Assembly (NCBI GenBank): GCA_017880705.1
Contig: JADGRS010000042.1
Coordinates: 1-12,867, forward strand
Reading direction: 5' to 3'
DNA from: Burkholderiales bacterium
GTDB lineage: Bacteria > Pseudomonadota > Gammaproteobacteria > Burkholderiales > Usitatibacteraceae
DNA length: 12,867 nucleotides
Shown: positions 1 through 6,409 of the stretch, in pieces
Numbering within the stretch: position 1 is the stretch's first letter
Layout of the letters: every line of letters starts with the position of its first letter
Program-made: the position numbers and the translations under genes
Notes under the pieces: model-generated
The model's input: the letters and a program-made list of their open reading frames with translations, nothing else
Told to the model about the DNA's origin: nothing
Database searches by the model: none

Positions 1-154
1 GCCGGTCGTGCAGCAGCCGGAGATGTACGTGGGCGGCGTCGACAAGCTGGTCGAAGCGGGCGGCAAGGTGACGAGCGACGCGACGCGCGAGCTCTTCACC
101 AAGTTTCTCTCCACCTTCGCGAGCTGGATCGAGCGAAACATCCGCGTGGCCTGA
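1..154 (+). CDS. NAD(P)H-dependent FMN reductase, C-terminal fragment
   Basis: Only the last 50 codons are present. The first whole codon starts at base 2 and the TGA stop is at 152-154. The residues that can be read begin PVVQQPEMYVGG and continue through a short K-L-V-E-A-G-G-K stretch to FLSTFASWIERN near the end. This Q-P-E-x-Y followed by F-x-x-x-F-x-x-W-[IV]-E layout matches the C-terminus of the flavodoxin-fold NADPH:FMN/quinone/chromate reductases (ChrR/YieF-like), which reduce flavin, quinones or metal oxyanions in the cytoplasm. The FMN-binding loop and active-site region lie outside the window, so the substrate cannot be judged. The next gene starts 5 bases after the stop, so the two are probably cotranscribed. 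The family call rests on this tail alone. Confidence 0.72.
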   Translation, partial: PVVQQPEMYVGGVDKLVEAGGKVTSDATRELFTKFLSTFASWIERNIRVA

Positions 155-159
155 TTCGA

Positions 160-1065
160 GTGTCGCAACCCGCCGATTCGTCGCGCGCGGTGGTGTACGC
201 GCTCGGCGCGAACCTCGCCATCGCGATCACCAAGTATGCCGCCGCGGCGATCACGGGCTCGGGCTCGATGTTCGCCGAGGCGCTGCATTCCACCGCGGAC
301 TGCGGCAACCAGCTCCTGCTTCTCCTCGGGCTCAAGCGCTCGCGGCGCGAGGCCACGCTCGACTACCCGCTCGGCTTCGGCAAGGAGACCTACTTCTGGT
401 CGTTCATGGTCGCGATCATGCTGTTCGGCGTGGGCGGCATGTTCTCGATCCACGAGGGATGGCAGAAGCTCAGCCATCCCGAGGGGATTGCGTATCCCGC
501 GCTCGCCCTGGGCGTCCTGGGGTTCGGCCTGGGAGCGGAGAGCTTTTCCCTGTGGGGCGCGCTGCGCGAGGTGAACAAGTCGCGCGGCGGGGGAAGCCTC
601 TGGTCGTGGTTCCGGATCTCCCGCAACAGCGAGCTCGTGGTGATCGTGGGAGAGGACGTCGCCGCGCTCGCCGGACTCGCGGTCGCTTTTGTCGCCGTGC
701 TTGCGACCTGGCTCACGGGAGACCCCATTTTCGATGCGCTGGGCAGCATCGCGATCGGAGCGCTCCTGGTGGTGGTCGCCGGGGCGATCGCGATCGAGGT
801 GAAGGCGATGCTGAGCGGGCAAGGCGTCGAGCCGTCGGTGCGCGCGATCATGCTGGGCTGGCTCGAGGACCAGGCCGCGATCGAGAAAGTCCTCGAGCTC
901 CTCACGTTGCACATGGGCGCGGACGTGATGGTCGCGGTGAAGGCGAAGATGCGCCCGCAGGGAAGCCTCGATGGGCTCGTCGACGAAATCAACGCGATCG
1001 AGACGGCCTTCAAGGGTCGCTTCCCGCAGACGCGATGGATCTTCTTCGAGCCCGACGTGCGCTGA
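160..1065 (+). CDS. Cation diffusion facilitator (CDF) transporter, ZnT9/SLC30A9-like
   Basis: This 301-residue protein has six likely membrane spans, at about 12-32, 38-58, 82-102, 113-132, 158-181 and 188-213, then a soluble C-terminal domain (about 214-301), the normal CDF plan. Span 2 has the family metal-site pattern H43-x3-D47 (ALHSTAD) followed by GNQLLLLLGL. Residues 78-101 (YFWSF, GGMFS, HEGW) and span 5 (E165-D166-V-A-A) resemble the ZnT9 branch, where an acidic pair stands at the position of the usual second HxxxD. CDF proteins exchange divalent metal for protons at the inner membrane; with altered span-5 ligands I would not assume zinc. The start is GTG at 160, chosen because it begins just after the preceding TGA and leaves a short N-tail before span 1. 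It is likely cotranscribed with the upstream flavin reductase. The family is secure; the metal is not. Confidence 0.86.
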   Translation: MSQPADSSRAVVYALGANLAIAITKYAAAAITGSGSMFAEALHSTADCGNQLLLLLGLKRSRREATLDYPLGFGKETYFWSFMVAIMLFGVGGMFSIHEGWQKLSHPEGIAYPALALGVLGFGLGAESFSLWGALREVNKSRGGGSLWSWFRISRNSELVVIVGEDVAALAGLAVAFVAVLATWLTGDPIFDALGSIAIGALLVVVAGAIAIEVKAMLSGQGVEPSVRAIMLGWLEDQAAIEKVLELLTLHMGADVMVAVKAKMRPQGSLDGLVDEINAIETAFKGRFPQTRWIFFEPDVR

Positions 1066-1097
1066 TGGGCATGCCGCGACCCGCCGGGGCGATCCGA

Positions 1098-1103
1098 TAG
1101 AAT
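1098..1103 (+). promoter_or_regulatory. Candidate -10 hexamer of a leaderless promoter
   Basis: TAGAAT matches TATAAT at five of six positions. It ends exactly 6 bases before the GTG start of the dehydratase gene, so transcription would begin at or next to the start codon. There is no Shine-Dalgarno sequence between the previous stop (1065) and the GTG, which fits a leaderless message. I see no good -35 hexamer 16-18 bases upstream, so this rests on the -10 match and its spacing. Confidence 0.35.
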
Positions 1104-1109
1104 GACCTG

Positions 1110-2051
1110 GTGAAGGCCTCGCCGCTCGATCCCGATTCGATCCGCGCCGCGGGGCGGCGCATCGCGCCCCACATTCGGCGCACTCCCGTCATCGAGGTCG
1201 ATGGCGCCGACTTCGGCGTCGCGTCGGTGCGCCTCGTATTCAAGCTCGAATTCCTGCAGCACGCGGGGTCTTTCAAGACGCGGGGCGCGTTCAACAGCCT
1301 GCTGACCCGCGACATTCCCCCGGTGGGCGTGGTGGCCGCATCGGGCGGCAATCACGGCGCGGCGGTCGCCTACGCGGCGATGAGGACGCGGCACCCGGCG
1401 ACGATCTTCGTGCCGAGCGTCGCGTCGCTCGCGAAGATCGAGCAGATTCGCGGCTACGGCGCGAGGCTCGAGATCGCCGGCGAGCGCTACAACGACGCGC
1501 TCCTCGCGAGCGAGAAGTGGCTCGCGCAATCGGGGGCGGCGCCGATCCACGCCTACGATCAGTATGAAACGTTGCAGGGGCAGGCGACGGTGGGAGTCGA
1601 GCTCGAGGAGCAGGCGCCGAAGCTCGACGCGCTCCTCGTTGCGGTGGGCGGCGGCGGCCTGATCGGCGGCATCGCGGCGTGGTACGCGGGGCGCGTGCCG
1701 GTGATCGGCGTCGAGCCCGAAGCCGCGCCCACGCTCACGCGCGCGCTCGAGGCGGGCGAGCCCGTCGACGCGCCTGCCGGCGGCATCGCGGCTGATTCGC
1801 TCGCGCCGAAGCGAGTGGGCGCGCTCATGTTCCCGCTCGCCCAGAAGCATGTCGCACGCACCGTGCTCGTGACCGATGACGCGATCCGCGAAGCCCAGCG
1901 CGCGTTATGGAAGACGCTTCGCATCGTGGCCGAGCCCGGCGGGGCGGCGGCGCTCGCCGCGCTTATCAGCGGCGCGTGGCAGCCCGAGCGCGGCAGCACG
2001 GTGGGCGTGCTCCTCTGCGGCGCAAACACTACCGCGGTGGAATTCAAGTAG
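1110..2051 (+). CDS. PLP-dependent serine/threonine dehydratase (threonine ammonia-lyase family)
   Basis: This 313-residue protein belongs to fold-type II PLP enzymes. GSFKTRGA places the Schiff-base lysine at K56. SGGNHG at 78-83 is the substrate/cofactor-contacting loop, and VGGGGLIGG at 179-187 is the glycine-rich loop that holds the PLP phosphate. AEPGGAAALAAL lies in the C-terminal part, and the end (CGANT) matches the last strand of the fold. Family members remove water and ammonia from L-threonine or L-serine to give 2-oxo acids; close relatives include serine racemases and hydroxyectoine-pathway dehydratases. There is no C-terminal ACT domain, so it is the short form without isoleucine feedback control (catabolic type or racemase-like). 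The start is GTG at 1110; no in-frame ATG nearby would keep the N-terminal helix. No neighbour points to one pathway. Family is certain, exact substrate not. Confidence 0.88.
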   Translation: MKASPLDPDSIRAAGRRIAPHIRRTPVIEVDGADFGVASVRLVFKLEFLQHAGSFKTRGAFNSLLTRDIPPVGVVAASGGNHGAAVAYAAMRTRHPATIFVPSVASLAKIEQIRGYGARLEIAGERYNDALLASEKWLAQSGAAPIHAYDQYETLQGQATVGVELEEQAPKLDALLVAVGGGGLIGGIAAWYAGRVPVIGVEPEAAPTLTRALEAGEPVDAPAGGIAADSLAPKRVGALMFPLAQKHVARTVLVTDDAIREAQRALWKTLRIVAEPGGAAALAALISGAWQPERGSTVGVLLCGANTTAVEFK

Positions 2052-2075
2052 AAACTGGTTCGAGTGGCTTCTACT
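2047..2075. terminator. Small inverted repeat between convergent genes, weak candidate bidirectional terminator
   Basis: AGTAGAA (2047-2053) and TTCTACT (2069-2075) form a 7-base perfect inverted repeat around a 15-base loop. The repeat includes the TAG stops of both convergent genes (dehydratase at 2049-2051, CoA-transferase at 2071-2073 on the minus strand). The position suits a shared terminator, but the stem is short and AT-rich and no T-run follows on either strand, so it may be chance. Confidence 0.18.
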
Positions 2076-3273
2076 CGGCGACGAGTACCGCGCCTTCGTT
2101 GCGCAAATGATCGATCTCGGCCGATGTGTACCCGAGCCCCTCGAGGACCTCGCGAGTGTGCTCGCCGAGGACGGGCGCGGCGCGGGTGACCTCGCCGGGC
2201 GTAGCCGAGAACTTGATCGGCGTGCCGAGGGTCTTCACGCGTCCCGCGCGCGGGTGATCGACCTCGAGAACCATCGCGCGTGCCGCGACCTGCGGATCCC
2301 CCAGCATCTCGCCGATCTTGTTGACGGGGCCGGCCGGCACGCCCGCCGCTTCGAACTCGAGGATCCATTCCGCGGAGGGCCGCGAGAGCAGGCGCTCCGC
2401 GATGAGCGGCGTCAGCGCCGCGAGGTTCTTCATGCGATCGCCGTTGGTCCTGAAGCGCGCATCTTCCGCGAGCTCCGGGCGCCCGATCACCTTGACGATG
2501 CGCTCCCAGTTCGACTGGTTCGCGCCGCCGACGTTGATCCATCCGTCCTTCGTGGGAAACGCCTGGTAGGGCGCGGTGAGAATGTGCGCCGAGCCGGTGG
2601 GGCCGGGATTCACGCCCGTGGCGAAGAAAATCGCCGACTGCCAGTAGGTCTGCTGGATCGCCGCTTCCATGAGCGATGTCTCCACCATCTGCCCGCGGCC
2701 TGTCGTCGCGCGCGACACGAGCGCGGACACGATGCCGAGCGCGGCGAGGATTCCGGCATTGATGTCCGCGATCGACGTGCCGCTCTTCGCGGGAGGGCCG
2801 CCGGGCTCACCCGTGATGCTCATGATTCCGGCGAAGCCCTGCGCGATGAGGTCGAAGCCGCCCTTGTCCGCGTAGGGGCCCGTGCGGCCGTACCCCGAAA
2901 CCGCGCAGTAGATCAAGCGAGGATTCAGCTTTTCGAGGACGTCATATCCGAGGCCGAGCTTCTCGAGCGTGCCCTTGCGGTAATTCTCGGTCACGACGTC
3001 GGCATCGGCGAGCAGGCGCTTCACGACTTCCAATCCGCCGGGCTTCTTCAGGTTCACCGCGATCCCGCGCTTGTTGCGATTGAGGATCATGAACGCCGCC
3101 GACTCTCCCCGGATCGAGGGCTCCGTGTAGCTGCGCGTGTCGTCGCCGCCCGGAAGCTTCTCGACCTTGATCACGTCGGCGCCCATGTCGGCGAGCAGCA
3201 TCCCGCACGTCGGCCCCGCCATGATCTGCGCGAGCTCGATGACCTTGATTCCCTTCAGCGCCCCGTTGCTCAT
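2071..3273 (-). CDS. Class III CoA-transferase, CaiB/BaiF family
   Basis: This 400-residue protein is full length for the family. It opens with LKGIKVIELAQIMAGP, followed by LLADMGADVIKVE, the nucleotide/CoA-binding start typical of formyl-CoA and carnitine-CoA transferases. VSGYGRTGPY and GGFDLIAQGFAG (about 125-149) form the CoA site. SIADINAG holds the probable catalytic aspartate D170, corresponding to the Asp that forms the acyl-aspartyl intermediate in Frc. The reaction is transfer of CoA between carboxylic acids in the cytoplasm; the acid cannot be read from sequence. ATG at 3271-3273 is the right start: the frame stays open far upstream, but that part is the shadow of the neighbouring crotonase gene. 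ATG overlaps the crotonase TGA (ATGA, 3270-3273), which implies translational coupling and a shared pathway for the two CoA enzymes. Confidence 0.93.
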   Translation of the reverse strand: MSNGALKGIKVIELAQIMAGPTCGMLLADMGADVIKVEKLPGGDDTRSYTEPSIRGESAAFMILNRNKRGIAVNLKKPGGLEVVKRLLADADVVTENYRKGTLEKLGLGYDVLEKLNPRLIYCAVSGYGRTGPYADKGGFDLIAQGFAGIMSITGEPGGPPAKSGTSIADINAGILAALGIVSALVSRATTGRGQMVETSLMEAAIQQTYWQSAIFFATGVNPGPTGSAHILTAPYQAFPTKDGWINVGGANQSNWERIVKVIGRPELAEDARFRTNGDRMKNLAALTPLIAERLLSRPSAEWILEFEAAGVPAGPVNKIGEMLGDPQVAARAMVLEVDHPRAGRVKTLGTPIKFSATPGEVTRAAPVLGEHTREVLEGLGYTSAEIDHLRNEGAVLVAE

Positions 3274-4055
3274 TTGCCTTCGAAAGTGGGTTTCGTCTTC
3301 GCGAGAAACGCCTGATACCCAATCTGGAAATCTCTGGTTCCAAAGCAGGCGAATCCCTCCTCGTATTCCGCGGGAGTGAGTGGTCGGGAATCGCGAAGGC
3401 GGCGCGCGAACTTCTTGTGCCACCGGGCGACGAGCGGCGCGCCATCGGCGATGTTCTGCGCCGCGGTCCGCGCTTCGGCTTCGACCTGGTCGTCGGGAAC
3501 GACGCGCGTGACGAGGCCCTTGTCCTTCGCCTCGCGCGCGTCGAAGACGCGGCCTTCGAGCAGGATCTCGAGCGCGGTCGCTTCGCCCGCGAGCGCGATG
3601 AGCGCCCCGATTTCCGCATAGGCCATCACCAGCCCGAGCCTGTTGATCGGCACGCCGAAGCGGCTCGACTCCCCGCAGATGCGGATGTCGGCGAGGCCCG
3701 CGATCTCGAGACCGCCGCCCACGCAGATGCCGTGGATCTGCGCGACGACCGGATGCGGGCATAGATCCATCGCCGAGATGGTCCGGCGCATGTCGGCTCC
3801 GTACGCTCGCGCCTGCTCGACATTCGAGCGCTCGGTCGCGAATTCGGAGATGTCGTTTCCGGGGGCAAAAGCCTTCGTGCCCGCGCCGCGGATCACGATG
3901 CAACGCACGCCATCGTCCGCGGAGAGCTCCTCGAACACGTCGCCAAGGCGCTTCCACATGGGCCGCGTGAGGGCGTTCAGCTTCTCGGGGCGATTCAGCA
4001 CCACCGTCGCGATGGCGCCAGTGCGCTGCGTTAGGATGTTCTGTTCCAGGCTAAT
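3270..4055 (-). CDS. Enoyl-CoA hydratase/isomerase (crotonase) family protein, likely ATT start
   Basis: With the start at 4055 the protein has 261 residues, the usual crotonase length. The N-terminus reads (I)SLEQNILTQRTGAIATVVLN then RPEKLNALT, the standard opening of the family. FAPGNDISEF (63-72) and GICVGGGLEIAG (109-120) form the oxyanion hole. E117 is the equivalent of catalytic Glu144 of rat crotonase. The second catalytic Glu (rat Glu164) is not seen: the matching segment is FGVPI, with I137 in its place. Simple hydration is therefore uncertain, and an isomerase, decarboxylase or thioesterase-like activity is possible. No ATG, GTG or TTG lies upstream in frame; the first GTG (4004) would remove a conserved strand. 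ATT at 4053-4055 aligns with the initiator of the normal M-S-L-E-Q start and has GAGGGA upstream. It overlaps the preceding gene's TAG by one base and the next gene's ATG by four. Confidence 0.88.
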   Translation of the reverse strand: MSLEQNILTQRTGAIATVVLNRPEKLNALTRPMWKRLGDVFEELSADDGVRCIVIRGAGTKAFAPGNDISEFATERSNVEQARAYGADMRRTISAMDLCPHPVVAQIHGICVGGGLEIAGLADIRICGESSRFGVPINRLGLVMAYAEIGALIALAGEATALEILLEGRVFDAREAKDKGLVTRVVPDDQVEAEARTAAQNIADGAPLVARWHKKFARRLRDSRPLTPAEYEEGFACFGTRDFQIGYQAFLAKTKPTFEGK

Positions 4056-6315
4056 GGCCCGCGTCCCTCGGCGCCGGCGCTCGCGACTCGGGCGCGCCGC
4101 CCAGACCGCGCGCCACGTCGGCGATCGCGCCCTCGATGGACGATTGGGCGACTCCCGGGCCGTCGACGATCACGGCGTGCCCCGCGCGGCGCTTCTCGCG
4201 CAGTTCGTCGACCGAAATCGCGAAGGAGCGGTTGCGCTCGAGGTCCTTGAACACGCACGTGCCCTGCACCGGGCTCATCCAGTTGAGCCGGGCGCGGTGT
4301 TTCGTGCCGTCGTCGTCGGCGAACTCGAACCACACGCCGCGCGCGAGCCCTTCCTCGGCGAGCGAGGCGCTGTTCACGTGCAGCGTCGCCGTGAAGTCGT
4401 CGGCGGGCATGGGCGCCGGCACCTTGCGCAACGCGCCGTGCGCCGCGGCGACCGGCGAGCGCATCACCTCGTCGAGCAGTTGCTTCAGCTCCTCGACGTG
4501 CTGCATCGCGTCCTCCTGCGCAAGGCCGGCGCGCTGGTAGCCCATCTTCAGGCGGAAGAGAAGCGATGGAAGGAGCGACACCAGGCGCGCGCGCTCCTCC
4601 GGCGTGGTGCGCGGCGAGAGCACCCACAGGATGTCGTCGAGCACCTCCAGGCTGGCGCTCCAGTTCGACGAGTGCTCGCCGCCGTTGCGGAAATCGTGGA
4701 GCAGGACGACGCGATAACGTCCGTAGAGATATGCGGCCGCCTCCTGCGGGTACGACGCCGCCGCCAGGCGATGCGCGATCGCGAGCGAGGCTTCGCGAAC
4801 GGCGGTGAGGTTGGCCTCGCGCTCGCGCAGCTCGCGGATCTCGGCGTCCTGGTCGAGCACGGCTTCGCGGTGGCGCTCGAGGATCTGCGCGAGGCGCGGG
4901 AGCGCTCGCGCGAACGCCTGGGAGTCCTCGGCATGGCGCTCGAGGATCTCGCCGACCACCGTCGAGATCCAGCGCGACGGGGGCTTGCCGTCGACCGCGA
5001 CGGAATCGTCCGAGGCGCCGAGCTCCGCCATCGTGTCGATGAGGGCGCGGATCGGATGGCGGCGGTCGGTGAAGAACGCGCGATCCTGCATCACCGCCTT
5101 GAAGACCGGAAGTTGCAGGCGGCTGATCTGCGCGCGCGTCGCATCCGTGAGGCGCGTGTCGGCGAAGAGCCGATCGAAGAGCGCGGCAACCAGGTCAGCG
5201 ACCACGACGTCGTCGGGGGTGAGCGAGGCGCGCATCTCCTGCTTCGCCTGGTGCACGGCCGCGGAGCTTGCGGGAATCGGGGCGGCGCCCAGGGCGATTG
5301 CCCCGTGAATCGTCGATCCGGAGTCCATCGACGCAGGAGCCTGGGACGCCGTCAGAAGCGCCGCGAGGCGGGGCTCGAGCATGCGCAGCGCTTCGGCCAG
5401 CTCCGGCCGCACGTTGATGGTGACGGATCCATCGGGCGGCGGCGTTGTCGGCGTCGGCGAAGCGAACGAAGGGGCGGCGCGAACGGCAGGTTGTCCCGAT
5501 GCGAGCGCGAAGAGCCGATCGAGCGGCGAGACGCCCGAGCCGCCCGGTGCCGGCCCGGACGCGGTCGCGCCGATTCCACCGGCTCCTCCGACTGCGCCGG
5601 ATGCCGGCATCGCGCCGCCTTCGGAAATGCCGGGCTGCACGCCGCGCCGTGGCGCCTGCACGGGAGTGCCGTAGCTGCGCTTGAAATCCGGAAGAACGCC
5701 GCGTTGCCGCAGGAGCTGATTGGTCGCCGCGTACGCCGCGGCAACCTCTTCGAGCACGATCGGGCCGAAACCGGAGAACGCGGCGAGGCGGCTGTCGCTG
5801 TCGGCGCTGGAATCGCCGAGCGCGTCCATCAACCCGCGCGCGAAGATCCGCGGGAACACGGGATTCACGTCGTCGGGAAGCTCCTCGCGATCCATGAGCG
5901 TGGCCACGCGGCGCGTGAGCGCAAAGAGCTCGTCGCCGACCTGCTCCTTCAGCCTCTTGGTGGTGTTGCCGAGCGCGATCTCCTCCTGGATCTGGTCGTC
6001 GGCCACCAGCGACAGCGAATCCATCGAGAAGCGCGCCGTCTTGCCGAAGGCGTTCTGGTCCGGGTCGACTTTCGCGTCGAAGCGCGCGGCGACTTCCTTC
6101 GTCACTCGCGGCCCGAGCGTCGGCCGCAGGCCCTTCAGCAGCTCCACCGCGCCCTTCAAGGGCTTCCAGCGGGAGCGGTCCTCGGCGAGCGCGAGCTGCT
6201 GCTCGAGCAGGTCGATGACTTGCGGCACATGCGCGCCCATGGCCTCCCCGAAGGGACGCGCGAGAGCGTCACGGATTTCGCCGAGCATTCCTGTGTGGTC
6301 TGCGACTTGGCTCAT
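4051..6315 (-). CDS. DUF1631 domain protein of unknown function
   Basis: This 754-residue soluble protein has no signal peptide or membrane span. Residues 1-210 are helical and charged. About 215-300 is a low-complexity Ala/Gly/Pro/Ser linker (many GG and PP steps) that looks disordered. Residues 300-600 carry the most family-like block, including LQLPVFKAVMQDRAFF then HPIRALIDTMAELG at about 401-433, typical of DUF1631. The C-terminal part (about 650-740) has WFEFADDDGTKHRARLNWMS followed by a V-F-K-D-L-E-R-N stretch, a small beta-rich module reminiscent of PilZ-like folds; I do not see a clear c-di-GMP-binding RxxxR plus DxSxxG pair there. DUF1631 proteins are widespread in beta- and gammaproteobacteria, and I know of no assigned activity. 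ATG at 6313-6315 lacks a strong Shine-Dalgarno. The gene leads the transcript with the crotonase and CoA-transferase genes; its TAG stop shares a base with the crotonase start. Confidence 0.83.
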   Translation of the reverse strand: MSQVADHTGMLGEIRDALARPFGEAMGAHVPQVIDLLEQQLALAEDRSRWKPLKGAVELLKGLRPTLGPRVTKEVAARFDAKVDPDQNAFGKTARFSMDSLSLVADDQIQEEIALGNTTKRLKEQVGDELFALTRRVATLMDREELPDDVNPVFPRIFARGLMDALGDSSADSDSRLAAFSGFGPIVLEEVAAAYAATNQLLRQRGVLPDFKRSYGTPVQAPRRGVQPGISEGGAMPASGAVGGAGGIGATASGPAPGGSGVSPLDRLFALASGQPAVRAAPSFASPTPTTPPPDGSVTINVRPELAEALRMLEPRLAALLTASQAPASMDSGSTIHGAIALGAAPIPASSAAVHQAKQEMRASLTPDDVVVADLVAALFDRLFADTRLTDATRAQISRLQLPVFKAVMQDRAFFTDRRHPIRALIDTMAELGASDDSVAVDGKPPSRWISTVVGEILERHAEDSQAFARALPRLAQILERHREAVLDQDAEIRELREREANLTAVREASLAIAHRLAAASYPQEAAAYLYGRYRVVLLHDFRNGGEHSSNWSASLEVLDDILWVLSPRTTPEERARLVSLLPSLLFRLKMGYQRAGLAQEDAMQHVEELKQLLDEVMRSPVAAAHGALRKVPAPMPADDFTATLHVNSASLAEEGLARGVWFEFADDDGTKHRARLNWMSPVQGTCVFKDLERNRSFAISVDELREKRRAGHAVIVDGPGVAQSSIEGAIADVARGLGGAPESRAPAPRDAGH

Positions 6316-6342
6316 GCAGGGCGGGAGTCGGGCAATGCCGCT

Positions 6343-6373
6343 AGTTTAGCGACATAACATGCGCGCGGCTCAA
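6343..6373 (-). promoter_or_regulatory. Possible sigma-70 promoter for the DUF1631 operon
   Basis: On the minus strand TTGAGC (6368-6373) and TAAACT (6343-6348) each match four of six consensus bases with a 19-base spacer, longer than the preferred 17. The start site would fall near 6335, giving a leader of about 20 bases before the ATG at 6315. It is the best pair in the 94-base divergent gap, but still weak. Confidence 0.2.
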
Positions 6374-6397
6374 CTCCTTCCGCCGGCGACCCCACGA

Positions 6398-6403
6398 TAT
6401 GAT
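6398..6403 (+). promoter_or_regulatory. Candidate -10 hexamer of a leaderless promoter for the MFS gene
   Basis: TATGAT matches TATAAT at five of six positions and ends exactly 6 bases before the ATG at 6410, so the transcript would start at or beside the start codon. No Shine-Dalgarno precedes this ATG and no -35 hexamer is clear. The same spacing occurs before the dehydratase gene at 1110, which strengthens both calls. Confidence 0.37.
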
Positions 6404-6409
6404 GTCGCC

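Noticed and set aside
390..1850. A 486-codon minus-strand frame opposite the CDF and dehydratase genes
   Set aside because: It shows only low-complexity Arg/Ala composition and is antisense to two well-supported enzyme and transporter genes.
2071..3957. CoA-transferase with a ~228-residue N-terminal extension
   Set aside because: The extension is an out-of-frame reading of the crotonase gene; the family start is the ATG at 3273, coupled by ATGA.
3270..4004. Start of the crotonase gene at GTG 4004
   Set aside because: It removes the conserved first strand (SLEQNIL and GAIAT), which is plainly encoded upstream, and there is no Shine-Dalgarno before it.
3643..6357. A 904-codon plus-strand open frame opposite the DUF1631 and crotonase genes
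   Set aside because: It is Arg/Ala-rich with no recognisable domain, and lies antisense to two clearly coding genes. Long antisense frames are expected at this GC content.
6359..6409. In-frame ATG 17 codons upstream of the chosen MFS start
   Set aside because: The extra residues are not family-like and contain the -10-like hexamer; the ATG at 6410 gives a normal MFS N-terminus.
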